Assembly (NCBI RefSeq): GCF_031628175.1
Contig: NZ_JAVLVT010000001.1
Span: 682,001-746,000, forward strand
DNA from: Lipingzhangella_A rawalii
Lineage (GTDB): Bacteria; Actinomycetota; Actinomycetes; Streptosporangiales; Streptosporangiaceae
Direction of reading: 5' to 3'
DNA: 64,000 nt
Shown here: positions 1 through 9,204 of the stretch, in pieces
Layout of the letters: each line of letters starts with the position of its first letter
How positions within the stretch are numbered: position 1 is the stretch's first letter
The notes under the pieces: model-generated
The model's database searches: none
What the model saw: the letters and a program-made list of their open reading frames with translations, nothing else
What the model was told of the DNA's origin: nothing
Made by a program: the position numbers and the translations under genes

Positions 1-671
1 ATCCTCGCGATGGCGGTGTCCTGGCCTTCGACCGTGATTCCGCGGATCTGGGCCGCAGAGAGTAGGGCGAGGGGACCGCTGATGCCGTGGGCAAGGCCGA
101 GATTGGCGTGTCCGCCGGAGAAGTCGCCGCCACTGATGGGCGCGTTGTGGGCCCACCACCCGGGAAGTTCCTCGCCGCGGTGCCGAATGGGCTGAGTGAG
201 ACGCACCAGGTAGGTCAGAACGTCGGTCGTACGCCGGCTGCCGGGGGTGCGGGTCAGGAGGTAGGTGCCAATGCCGGTGAGTCCTTTGATGAGGTCGAAC
301 TCGGCAGTCTCGGCCAGTTCCCCCTGGTTGATGCGGGCGTGGGCGGCGTCGAGCCGTTTGCGGGCGAGGGTGTCGATGTGCTCGTCCAACGCGTCCAGGA
401 GCGGGTGCGTGGGGGATGCGATGTGGAGTACGTAGGCCAGTGCTGTGGCACCGCAGAACAGTCCGCCATCGATGTGGGAGGAGACCGGTGCGCGGGTCGC
501 GGCGCGAAGCCACGCGTGCGCGGGATCGGGAGGGCCGAGCCGGGCGCGAGCTGTCACCAGGTGTAGCAGGGCGGGGCCGAGGGCTCCGTTGGACAAGGAC
601 TGTCCCCATCCGGGCCCGAGGTCAGTGCTCGGTGGTGTGAAAACGTCGTCGATGTTCGCGGGGGAGGTCAC
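1..671 (-). CDS. Lanthionine synthetase C-like cyclase (LanC), C-terminus outside window
   Basis: This gene would add cysteine thiols to dehydrated Ser/Thr of the lanthipeptide precursor to close the thioether rings. The window holds the first 223 codons; the zinc-ligand region in the C-terminal half is not visible. The LAHGISG motif near residues 193-199 and the earlier Gly-rich repeats (GLTGIGTYLL, GGDFSGGHAN) are typical of the LanC alpha/alpha barrel. The GTG start at 671 overlaps the LanB stop in a GTGA junction and follows a GGAGG ribosome site, so translation is coupled to the dehydratase. Family assignment is firm; activity cannot be judged from a partial gene. Confidence 0.85.
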   Translation of the reverse strand, partial: MTSPANIDDVFTPPSTDLGPGWGQSLSNGALGPALLHLVTARARLGPPDPAHAWLRAATRAPVSSHIDGGLFCGATALAYVLHIASPTHPLLDALDEHIDTLARKRLDAAHARINQGELAETAEFDLIKGLTGIGTYLLTRTPGSRRTTDVLTYLVRLTQPIRHRGEELPGWWAHNAPISGGDFSGGHANLGLAHGISGPLALLSAAQIRGITVEGQDTAIAR

Positions 672-3670
672 GGTGCCTCCTCACTGCGTGCGAGTGCGGA
701 GAGGGCGGCCTGGCGGGCCAAGTGTCGGCAGGCGCGCTCGCTGTCGCGGTCGACACCGAGGGCTCGGTTGTGGTGCATGTGCATGAGAGAAGAGATCACG
801 CCATCCAGAGGTGGCCCGGGACGGGCGATCAGGAGCTGTCGGTAGCGGGTGAGTGCGTCCTCCAGTTCGTCGGACAGACCGTGGTGATGGGGGTCGATGA
901 GCGTGGCCGTCTGCTGTCGTAGCGCCCGCGAGGGTGGGGTTGACGGGTATTCGGCGGGGTGGTCGATGACCCAGCGCAGCCCGCTCTCATGACTGCCGGT
1001 CAACGCGGCGGCGATCCGGACCATGGTGACGGCCACCTGCGCTCGCTGGTCGTAGTCGGAGCCCGCAAGGTGGGTCAGGAGAACGGCCGCGTCGGCGGCG
1101 AACACGGCTTCGGCCGCCTCCAGCACGGCGCCGTCGCCGTAGCGCCCGGTCTCAGGAAAGTAGGTGTCCAGACACAGACGCGGCGAAAGGCCGTCGCGGC
1201 GCAACGTCTCGCCCCACTCCCCGACGGCTTCAGCTATCTGGGCGGCGTGGGTCGGCTCGGGGGCGTGTAGTCGGAGTCGTAGGTGGTCGGGGTCACCGGG
1301 TGCGCGGTAGCGGACGAACCACCACGGGGGTTCGTCGATCTGCTTCAACAATCCTGGTAGGTAGTCGGTGAGGATCGCGTTCTGACGCTCGGGGTGGGCG
1401 TAGATCTTGGCGTACAACCAGCGCGCCCCCGGCGCGGCAGGCACGTGACCGCGCTCGTGATCCCGAGTGCGCACGAGAGGCCGGTTCAGGGGCGTCGAAG
1501 CGCGGGCCGCGGTGGTCGTCAGGGGAACGGCGAGTTCGTGGGCGTGCCCGTCGACCCAGCCGAGCCCATCGCTGCTGTCGGATTCGGTGAGGATCGCCTG
1601 TCCGGCCGCGTGCAGCCGTCGGCGAAGCAGAGCCGTGTGTGCTCGCTCGTCCAGACGTAGCGGGAGCACCTGGTCGCCTTGGGCGAGTTCCACCGCCGCG
1701 GGGACACGCCACTTCTCACGCCAACGCTCCAACACCGCACGCCACTCCTGAGGATCTGCACCCTGCGAGGGGAGATCGTCGGTTGTGAGCCGCCAACGCG
1801 CCGGCGCCAGCACGGTGCGTCCATGGCGCAACCGCGGGAGAAAGGGCAGGTCCGTGGCGGCGCCCCAGTCGAAGCGGGTGAAGGATGCCAAGCACCCGCG
1901 TGGCAGGTGAGCGAGGAACCGTGCCAGCGGTGGGGCCTGGTGATCCAACGAGAGTGCGTGCAGCACCTGCGGCTCCACCACCTGGTGGCTCGGAACATGC
2001 ACTAGGTGCAATTGGTGTCGGTCCGCTAGCACCGCCAGATCCTCCAGTGCCAGCACCTCAGCACCGTCGGGCGGGTATTCGCCCACGCAGATCACGCGGT
2101 CCAGGAAGCGTGGCGTGCGCGCGACGTTTCCCGCGCTCGCCCGGAGCGCGGGAAACACCAACTGAGCGCACACCGCACCCTCAGTGGCGGTGGGCAGGTG
2201 GCGGTACATCTCGGCCATGGTCGACTCCGCGGCCGTGAAGCGCCCCGTGAATGTTCCCACGGCCCGAGCCGGGCGCAGGCGCAGCGTGAAGTCGCCCGCT
2301 TCGATGGCACGCATGGAAGGCGCGGAGACCCGTACCCCGACCTCCACATGCGGCGGCAGCCGAGCCAGATCTCCCACCGTCAGCCGGTCGACGTCGGCAT
2401 GATCGAGCACCACCTCATCGGCACCGCTCACCGCGGCATCCTGGGCGATCCGCAGGAGTCGGGCTTCGCGCTCCAGCGGTTCCTGAGACCGCGGAGGCAT
2501 CAGCGACCCTGGGTAGGTGGCCGGATATCCCAGCCCCATGTCGCCGTCCACGACATCCAGTAACGGCACGAGGACCCCGGCGCCGTAGCGATGCACGAAC
2601 TCCTGGTAGTACTGACGCCAGACCGGATGCCCCTGGGGATGCGGCGAAAGCCGCAACAGGGTCGATGCTCCGGCCTCCACCTCCAACCCCAAGATCTGGG
2701 GAACGGCGATGTCGCAGTCCAAACGCAGCTCCCGGCGCAACCCGTCCGCAGAACTGGAGTCCGCGCCACGCACTGGTGCCGAGACGGTCCCGCCGTTCGC
2801 AACGGGAAGCCGTGCGACCACGTCAGCCGCGGCCGGGACATCGGCAGCTCCACAGCGCGACAGCTCGGCCAGGACATGACCAGCCGCATCGGTGACAGTG
2901 CCGACCGGGCGCAGATTGGAGCGCAGGAACCCGTACGAAAGAAGCTCACCAATCAGCGTGACCACGCGCGCGGCGGATGCCTGCGGGTAATCCTCCCGCA
3001 CCCGTTCCACCAGCTCGGCGACCGAGATCGGCGTCTCTGCGGCGGCTAGCGCGATCTCCACGGGAGCGGTGGAAGCCAGTTCCCGCCGGTCCCCATCGAC
3101 AGTGAGCACGATGTGGTCGCCGCGCCGCCGGATCCGGTTATCGACAACGACCCGCAGCCTCTCCACGACCTCGGGAACTGCCTCCAGTTCCTCCACCACC
3201 TGCTGCATGCGCATCTCGTCAACGCGCGCCAGCACGCGGTGCTCCGTCCCCCAACGCACCCTGCCACGGGACGCGACACTACCGAACGCGGTGCCGGCGA
3301 ACAGACCAAACGGTGTGGACCGGCCCGTCGCACGCAACACATACCCCACCAAGGAGGTGACCGCGCGGCGCACCCTCTTCTCCGACAACGCCTCACCCGC
3401 ACAGAACCGGTCCAGCGTCGCAGCCAACGACGGACTCGCATCCCTGACGGCATCGGCCAACGATCCCCGCCACACCTCAAGCACCCAGCCGCGCAACGCA
3501 GTAGAGGACTTCTCGCCAAGGTCAGGCCAGCTCCGCGGCGCATCCTCAGCCCGCGCGTGGGCCGCACGCAGCAGAACCGGGCCCGCCACCCGGTAATACC
3601 TCGGGGCGGGCCCCTCCTGTTCCGGAGCGAAGAGGACGCGCTCCGCACCCAATGGCCGGTCAGACCCCAC
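668..3670 (-). CDS. Class I lantibiotic dehydratase (LanB), full length
   Basis: LanB enzymes dehydrate Ser/Thr of the precursor through tRNA-dependent glutamylation (N-terminal domain) and glutamate elimination (C-terminal domain). Here the N-terminal domain carries YYRVAGPVLLRA and RSTPFGLFAGTAFG. The C-terminal SpaB_C/thiopeptide-type domain begins around WLYAKIYAHPERQNAIL and contains PWWFVRYRAPGDPDHLRLRL. At about 1000 residues both domains are present in one chain, unlike split thiopeptide LanBs. The start is uncertain: the frame is open to a GTG at 3742, but that would overlap the precursor gene by 83 bases. I use the GTG at 3670, which overlaps the precursor stop by only 11 bases, although it has no clear ribosome site. 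Confidence 0.92.
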   Translation of the reverse strand: MGSDRPLGAERVLFAPEQEGPAPRYYRVAGPVLLRAAHARAEDAPRSWPDLGEKSSTALRGWVLEVWRGSLADAVRDASPSLAATLDRFCAGEALSEKRVRRAVTSLVGYVLRATGRSTPFGLFAGTAFGSVASRGRVRWGTEHRVLARVDEMRMQQVVEELEAVPEVVERLRVVVDNRIRRRGDHIVLTVDGDRRELASTAPVEIALAAAETPISVAELVERVREDYPQASAARVVTLIGELLSYGFLRSNLRPVGTVTDAAGHVLAELSRCGAADVPAAADVVARLPVANGGTVSAPVRGADSSSADGLRRELRLDCDIAVPQILGLEVEAGASTLLRLSPHPQGHPVWRQYYQEFVHRYGAGVLVPLLDVVDGDMGLGYPATYPGSLMPPRSQEPLEREARLLRIAQDAAVSGADEVVLDHADVDRLTVGDLARLPPHVEVGVRVSAPSMRAIEAGDFTLRLRPARAVGTFTGRFTAAESTMAEMYRHLPTATEGAVCAQLVFPALRASAGNVARTPRFLDRVICVGEYPPDGAEVLALEDLAVLADRHQLHLVHVPSHQVVEPQVLHALSLDHQAPPLARFLAHLPRGCLASFTRFDWGAATDLPFLPRLRHGRTVLAPARWRLTTDDLPSQGADPQEWRAVLERWREKWRVPAAVELAQGDQVLPLRLDERAHTALLRRRLHAAGQAILTESDSSDGLGWVDGHAHELAVPLTTTAARASTPLNRPLVRTRDHERGHVPAAPGARWLYAKIYAHPERQNAILTDYLPGLLKQIDEPPWWFVRYRAPGDPDHLRLRLHAPEPTHAAQIAEAVGEWGETLRRDGLSPRLCLDTYFPETGRYGDGAVLEAAEAVFAADAAVLLTHLAGSDYDQRAQVAVTMVRIAAALTGSHESGLRWVIDHPAEYPSTPPSRALRQQTATLIDPHHHGLSDELEDALTRYRQLLIARPGPPLDGVISSLMHMHHNRALGVDRDSERACRHLARQAALSALARSEEAP

Positions 3671-3836
3671 TGTTGGCACAGGCACTCGCGCAGGTGGACC
3701 CACAGCCATCGCCCGTGCCACACGGCACCAAGCCATCATCACTCACCGAATCGGCAACCACCCGGACCTGCAGCGTGAACCCCTCCAACGGGTCCATCGA
3801 CAACGCGTCCTCACCCTGTTTCGTCGTCACATTCAC
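3660..3836 (-). CDS. FxLD-like class I lanthipeptide precursor peptide
   Basis: A 58-codon gene sits directly upstream of LanB. The leader contains EGFTLQVRVVADSV, close to the FxLD-family leader motif (Phe-x-Leu-x-Val-x-Val-Val). The C-terminal core reads DDGLVPCGTGDGCGSTC followed by ASACANSGV: four Cys together with Ser/Thr residues that can form (methyl)lanthionine rings. The GTG start at 3836 is preceded by AAGGAGAGG at proper spacing; a second GTG two codons later (3830) is possible. The frame is open further upstream to 3950, but that part is Arg-rich and lacks leader character. The product should be modified by the LanB and LanC encoded immediately downstream. Ring pattern and bioactivity are unknown. 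Confidence 0.85.
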   Translation of the reverse strand: MNVTTKQGEDALSMDPLEGFTLQVRVVADSVSDDGLVPCGTGDGCGSTCASACANSGV

Positions 3837-4043
3837 CGCGACACCTCTCCTTCGGCGAAACCCGCACCGCGCTCGGCGCGTAACCACGCCGTCACCCTGC
3901 CACGGCGACCCCAGGCAAGGCAGGGCATTCTGCGGGGCATCGAAGGGCAATCTGGAGCGGCCAACGTGCCCCGGCTCGATACCCGCCCTGCGCCTATGGT
4001 GAGAGGGCCGCTTCCACCCAGGACCAAGGCAGGAAAGAGGGGA

Positions 4044-4960
4044 ATGGCCGCCCCCACTAGCGAGCCGCTGACGCAGGAGGCGGCGCTACATACCGCCACG
4101 CAGGCGGGTACGGCACTCGGCCTCGCCGTCGCCGGGCGCAGGGTGCTTGGGCCGGTGGGCGCCAACGCGTCGGTGCCACTGCCCAAGGAAGGGCTCGTCC
4201 TACGCATCACTGCCCGCCACAGCGCTGACCGCGTCCGCCGCGAGCTGGACGTGGCCGGATGGCTCGACACCGCCGGTGTCCCCGCTGTACGCCCGGCCCG
4301 CTCCGCGCCGCTGGAGATCGGAGGCCTCCTGGTCTCGGTCTGGCACCAGGTCGCCGAGCCGCGCATGGCCACCAGCGCCGAACTGAGCGCGGCCCTGCGC
4401 CGCCTGCATGCCACACCGCCACCGCAGGACATCGTCCTTCCGCAGCTGGAGCCGCTGCGCGGGGTCGATCACTACCTGCACACCGCCACCGGGATCAGCG
4501 GCGACGCGCGCTCCTACCTGCACACCCGACTGCACGAGCTGCGCCGCGCCTACCAAGACCTGCAACCGGGCCTTGCGCCCGGCCCCGTGCATGGCGATGC
4601 CTACCGCAGGAACTTCGCCCGCACCCCCGACGGTGAGATCGTGGCGATGGACCTGGAACGGGTCTCCCACTGGCCTGCGGGAATGGGACCTGGTCGTCGC
4701 CGCCGTCTACCACGACCTGGGCTGGTACACCGCCGAGGACTACACCGCCTTCGCCCGCGCCTACGGCCACGGCGTCCGGGACTGGCAGGGCTACGCCACC
4801 CTGGCCGACATCCGAGGCCTACGGATGACCACCTGGCTCGCCGCCTGCACCGGCCGCGAACCCTGCCTCTTCAATGAGGCCGAGCACCGCATCGCCACCC
4901 GGCGCACCCGCCCCCACCACGTCAACTGGACCCCCGGCGTGTGCGGGCCTACGGCGCCGG
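4044..4960 (+). pseudogene. Phosphotransferase (APH-like kinase) with a +1 frameshift
   Basis: The first frame starts at ATG 4044 after AGGAAAG and encodes a small kinase-fold protein with the catalytic-loop motif GPVHGDAYRRNF and the metal-binding motif AMDLERV. After the CCC run at 4666-4668 the conserved sequence continues one base out of phase as REWDLVVAAVYHDLGWYT. Removing one C restores a single protein. The second frame remains open to 5142, but recognisable sequence ends near 4955, where it meets the convergent Nudix gene. The family phosphorylates small molecules such as aminoglycosides, homoserine or choline; the substrate here is unknown. It is either a true pseudogene or carries a one-base homopolymer error. 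Confidence 0.75.
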
Positions 4961-5524
4961 TGGCGTGCGAGAACAGTTGTGTTCGTCGACTCCGCTCGGG
5001 CTGCGGATGGCGTAGAGGTAGAGTAGCGCGTTCAATGACGTGCCCGACACGATCTCGCGGCGGGCGACCAGGTGCGGGATGGTGGCCAGGGGGACCCACT
5101 CGATCCGTTCAACTTCCCAGTCCTCGGCCGGTGTGCCGATGAGCGTGGCGCTTTCGGCGAGGAAGACATGGTGCTCGGAGTCGCTGATTCCCGGGCTTGG
5201 CTGGGTGTACAGCAGTGGGCTCAGCGGCCCCGGACGCCATCCGGTTTCCTCCTCGACCTCACGAGCCGCCGCCGCTGCGGGTTCCTCGCCATCGTGGATC
5301 CCACCAATCGGGATCTCATAGGCCCAGGTGTCTGTGATGAACCGGTGCCGCCACTCCAGCAGCACCCGCTCCTGGCCGTCCAGAACCACAGCGCCCGCGC
5401 CGGGAGCCGAGCGCACCACCCGGTGCTGCAGATGCCGACCCCCCGTGATCTCCACGTCGGCGACCCGGATATCCAGCCAGCGATCCGTGTACAGAGGTTT
5501 CTCGGAATGGACGATCCAGCGCAT
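4949..5524 (-). CDS. Nudix hydrolase
   Basis: This 191-residue protein carries a perfect Nudix box (G-x5-E-x7-REVEEETGW), starting at GGIHDGEEP, which binds the divalent metal and hydrolyses nucleoside diphosphates linked to another moiety. The ATG at 5524 gives the N-terminus MRWIVHSEKPLYTDRWL and has GGGAG seven bases upstream; a longer frame to 5611 has no support. Similar domains occur in ADP-ribose/NDP-sugar hydrolases, but substrate cannot be read from the sequence. It follows the XRE-type regulator on the same strand with a 40-base gap and may be co-transcribed with it. Confidence 0.85.
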   Translation of the reverse strand: MRWIVHSEKPLYTDRWLDIRVADVEITGGRHLQHRVVRSAPGAGAVVLDGQERVLLEWRHRFITDTWAYEIPIGGIHDGEEPAAAAAREVEEETGWRPGPLSPLLYTQPSPGISDSEHHVFLAESATLIGTPAEDWEVERIEWVPLATIPHLVARREIVSGTSLNALLYLYAIRSPSGVDEHNCSRTPPAP

Positions 5525-5564
5525 GCAGCGGCTCCCACTCGTGGCAGTATTCTTTCCCAGGAGA

Positions 5565-7307
5565 TCACACGCCGAGATTGAGCTCCGCATCCACGTGCTC
5601 GGCGAACGCACCGATCTCTGGAGTGGTGCTGCGCGACGTCAGGGCCAAGCGCACCGAACGGAGTCGGTCGTGCAGCCGTCCCGACTCAATGCCGCGAAAA
5701 CGCTCCAGCATGTGGTAGGCCGGTTCCAAGGCCTCATCGACGCGGCCTTGCTGGACGCGGACGAGGGCAAGCCCGGCGTAGCGATGGACCTGACCGCGCA
5801 GGTGTGCCTGGTCGACGGTGCGCACTGCTTCGGCCGCATACTCTTCCGCGGCCGTCAGGTCCGCCAGCTGCCGTAGTGCTTCCGCGTGCTGCGTCTCCAC
5901 CAATCCGGGCTGCACATATGAGGTCTCGGCTGGTTCCTCCCTGGGCCGGATACGACCGGCCATGGCCTCCGCGCGACTCATCAGGCTCTGGCATGACTGC
6001 TTGTCACTCATGCGTGCGTAGGCTCGGGCCTGCATGGTGTACAGGTCACTGGCGAGAGCTGGAGTAAGTGCGTCTCCAGCAGCCCGCGCGGCCGACTCGC
6101 AGAATTGGACGACCCTGCGATACTGCGCTGCCGCCATGGCCTGGTTGGCCAGGAGGGCAACAATGTAGGCGCCGAAAGCGCGGTCCCCGCTCGCCTTGGC
6201 CATGCGCAGTGCGGACAGGAAGTATCGCCGCGCCAACGGCTGGTGCGATGCGTCATAGGCGCAGATGCCAGCCAGCGCCGTCAGCGAGCCCACAGTGCGA
6301 TACAGGTACCGGCCAGTGGCATCACTGTAGGAAGCCGAGAGGAGTGGGGTGACCTGGTCCGTAAGGAGCCGGGTCAGCCGTGGTCGAACCGGGATGCCCC
6401 CGACGCGCCGGTACATCTCCTCATAGTGCTGACGTGCAGCTTTGAGCCATTCCACGTCGCTCACACCGATGACGCCGTGGCCCCGGTGCGAGACGTCCCT
6501 GTCGTCGGGTGGATTCTCCCATTCAAACACCGGAGCGACAGCGCTGCTGTCGGTGAGCGGAGCAGAGTCCGCTACGCGCGCGACGGCACGGGCGTCCCGA
6601 CGCCACGTGGCGGCAGCGCGGCGTACGGTCGTATCGAGCTCATCTGTGGGGTCTGCACGCGCCGGTTCCATGCCGATGTCATCCACCGCGAGCGTCCTGC
6701 CGATGCGACGGGACAAGAGGTCACAGATCACCTCGGGAACGTGACCGCGGGGGACAGCACGATGGCGGATCCAGCGGGCCACGGAAGTGTGGTCATAGCG
6801 GGTGCCCACCATCTCATTGATCTTGGACGCGAGCCCTGAATGCGATATCCCGGCCTCATCGATCAGGTCGGCCAGCAGAATGTTCGGCACCCCTACCACG
6901 GTGCGCTTCGATTCACACCCCGCGTGAATCCAATCCCCTGCCCCAAGCAGCTCAGGCCCTCTCGATGGCGTTGGCCCCAAGGGAGCCCGGCCCGTCGCCT
7001 CTGGGCTCAGGCGCTGCATGCCACTGCCCCTACGACTGGGGCGAAATCCCAGGTCGGTGTCAGTGTCGGCGCTGAGTACGGCCTTGAGCCCGGCGCGGTA
7101 GGCCGCGCTGGGCCAGGAGACCTTGCCGCGTTCGTAGCGCGCGATGGCGTGGGCATCCAGCGCGTGGCGCGTGCCGGTCGTGCGCCACAGGTACTTGTTG
7201 ACCGCTTCGGCCAGCTCTGCCCGGCTCATCGGCTCCCCCGGAACGGACGGGGATGGGTATGCTTCGCGTGCCGCGCGGAGTCGGTCATTGGGTGTGTCGG
7301 TCGCCAT
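5565..7307 (-). CDS. Two-part XRE-type transcriptional regulator with TPR-like C-terminal region
   Basis: This is a 580-residue regulator. Residues 1-75 resemble the N-terminus of actinobacterial XRE regulators (MSRAELAEAVNKYLW, DAHAIARYERGKVSWPSAAY). A second DNA-binding-like segment at about 137-212 has ILLADLIDEAGISHSGLA and YDHTSVARWI, which is normally the N-terminus of another regulator family. Residues 330-580 are Ala-rich helices with repeated pairs (LARRYFLSALRMAKASGD, ALRQLADLTAAEEYAAEA) like the tetratricopeptide region of such proteins. The ATG at 7307 has AAGGA seven bases upstream. A truncated copy of residues 1-58 lies at 10029-10202. Its likely targets are neighbouring island genes, but this is not shown. 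Confidence 0.8.
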   Translation of the reverse strand: MATDTPNDRLRAAREAYPSPSVPGEPMSRAELAEAVNKYLWRTTGTRHALDAHAIARYERGKVSWPSAAYRAGLKAVLSADTDTDLGFRPSRRGSGMQRLSPEATGRAPLGPTPSRGPELLGAGDWIHAGCESKRTVVGVPNILLADLIDEAGISHSGLASKINEMVGTRYDHTSVARWIRHRAVPRGHVPEVICDLLSRRIGRTLAVDDIGMEPARADPTDELDTTVRRAAATWRRDARAVARVADSAPLTDSSAVAPVFEWENPPDDRDVSHRGHGVIGVSDVEWLKAARQHYEEMYRRVGGIPVRPRLTRLLTDQVTPLLSASYSDATGRYLYRTVGSLTALAGICAYDASHQPLARRYFLSALRMAKASGDRAFGAYIVALLANQAMAAAQYRRVVQFCESAARAAGDALTPALASDLYTMQARAYARMSDKQSCQSLMSRAEAMAGRIRPREEPAETSYVQPGLVETQHAEALRQLADLTAAEEYAAEAVRTVDQAHLRGQVHRYAGLALVRVQQGRVDEALEPAYHMLERFRGIESGRLHDRLRSVRLALTSRSTTPEIGAFAEHVDAELNLGV

Positions 7308-7549
7308 GGCGCTGTCCTTGAGCGTGGGGGTGGTCGCTCCTGCCAGATTGCCCTTCGGTGCCCTGCTGCGTACCCTGCCGCGTTCGGCTAGTCCGGTCGA
7401 TGCTTGGCATCTATGAGACCACACCACAGCGGAACGCCACCTCGATTCGATACACACAGCGGCGCTGGGCCCGCATCATCTACGCGCGTGCGGACCTCTC
7501 CGCGGACGGGCGCTGGAGTGTGGCGTGTGAACGAGTCCTGGGAAGGCTG

Positions 7550-8364
7550 ATGACCACGCAGACGCTCACCGGTGGTGTCGTGGAACGTCACCCCGGGATC
7601 GCTGCCTTGTTTGCTTTGGCGGAACCGGTTCCGCGTGATCCACGATGCGGCGGCACTCCGCGTCCGCCGAATCCAGTTCATCGGCGGGCAGCCCACAACG
7701 CACCCCGATTTCGCGAAACTCGTGGACCACGCGCTTAACTACTCACTGGACGTGGAGGTATTCAGCAACCTTGTCCACGTCACCGACGAACATTGGACGC
7801 TGTTCCAGCGCCCCCGGCTCTCGCTCGTGACGTCGTACTACTCAGACGACGCAAACGAGCACGACGTCGCGACCGGTCGACGGAGCCACAGGCGGAGCCG
7901 GGCCAACATCGCGAAGGCGGTCAAGCTCGGTATCCCGCTCCGCGTGGGGATCATGGTGACGAGCGACGAACAGCGCGTGGACGAAGCCCGGCGGGACCTG
8001 GAGTCGTTGGGCGTGACGCGCATCCATGTCGACCATGTCCGCCCGTTCGGGGCGTGGCGGAGACGGAGCGGAGCCCGACGCGTCCCAACTGTGCGGCCAG
8101 TGCGGGAAAGGGGCCGCGTGCGTGAGTCCGACCGGGACTGTCTCCCCGTGCGTGTTCTCCACGTGGATCACGGTCGGCAACGTCCACAGCGACCCGTTGG
8201 CCGCTATCCTGCGCGGGGCCGCGATGGACGAGGCCAACGCAGCTATCCGGGCGGAAGCGAGAGAGGGGTGCAATCCCTGTTCCCCGAACTCGGGTTCCAA
8301 TTGCGACCCGAATCTGGGGTGCAACCCGGGCGTTGGCGGTAGCGAATGTGACCCGAGGTTCTAA
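7550..8364 (+). pseudogene. Radical SAM/SPASM peptide-modifying enzyme, degenerate
   Basis: Conserved radical SAM blocks are present: FIGGQPTTHPDF (the GGEP SAM-binding motif, with Gln for Glu), VEVFSNLVHVT, TSYYSDD and RANIAKAVKLGIPLRVG. A SPASM-like C-terminus follows, with LCGQCGKGAACVSPTG, SPCVFSTW and a Cys-rich tail ending CDPRF. Two lesions are visible. The CX3CX2C cluster motif that should precede GGQP is absent, and only about 35 codons of disturbed sequence lie between ATG 7550 (after GGAAGG) and GGQP. The frame also shifts at the GGGG run 8049-8052. It therefore cannot make a functional radical enzyme as written. The family commonly acts on ribosomal peptides. Confidence 0.72.
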
Positions 8365-8373
8365 GGAACGCCG

Positions 8374-9204
8374 ATGAATGACTCTCTTCCCGGGCCAGAG
8401 TTCGAAGCGCTGATGCAGCCGTACACGGGCGACGTGTCTGAGATTCGCCCCACCTCGCATGGACACATGACCGACGTTACCGCCGTAGTCGAGTGTGAGA
8501 ACGGCCCGTTCTTCGTCAAGGCGATCCCCAACCGTCCAGGTGGCCGCCGGGACTCTCTGGTCCGGGAAGGGGCCATAAACCCGCACGTCCGCCCGCTTTC
8601 CCCCGCCGTACTGTGGCACGCGGAGGACGACACATGGGCCGCGTTGGGGTTCGAGGTTATCGACGGACGCCGCGCGAACTTCCGGCCCGGCTCTGACGAC
8701 CTGCCGATACTCGCGGACCTCGTGAACCGAATCGGGGCCCTTCCGCTGCCTGACGTTGCGTACGGCTGGACGGAGACCCGTTGAGACCGATTCATGGCGG
8801 ACGAGGCGGAGACGGCCCTACTTCGCGGGAACAGTCTGCTCTATGTCGACATCAACCCGAGCAATTTCGTGGTCGGGGAATCCCGCTCGTGGGTCGTGGA
8901 CTGGGCGTGGCCCACGCGCGGAGCGGGCTTCATTGACCCTGCGTTGCTCGTGGTTCAGCTCGTAGCCGCCCGGCACGAACCGGCGGAGGCGGAGGGTTGG
9001 GCGGAGAAGTGCGACGCGTGGACGAGCGCGGACCGGGACGCCGTGGACGCGTTCGCTGCTGCAACAGTACGTATGTATCGGGAGCACGCAAAGCGGTTTC
9101 CTGATCAGCAGTGGCGGAAAGCTATGGTGGTCGCCGCCGAGTCATGGGCCACCCACCGTGGGCTCTCGCCGGTACCGGACATGGCGGAGTCCGAAGGCAG
9201 CTGA
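8374..9204 (+). pseudogene. Phosphotransferase (APH-like) interrupted by an in-frame TGA
   Basis: Two in-frame halves of one kinase-fold protein are separated by a TGA at 8782-8784. The first half (136 residues from ATG 8374) has SEIRPTSHGHMTDVTAVV and FFVKAIPN, the nucleotide-binding lobe. The second half has LLYVDINPSNFVV (catalytic loop) and WVVDWAWPT (metal motif). Reading the TGA as a former TGG would give a continuous protein of about 276 residues. The gene starts nine bases after the radical SAM pseudogene, so they probably formed one operon. Restart at ATG 8794 is conceivable but would yield only the C-terminal lobe. Confidence 0.75.

Noticed and set aside
1..566. Plus-strand frames at the window start
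   Set aside because: The minus strand encodes LanC with the LAHGISG motif; the plus-strand frames are its shadows.
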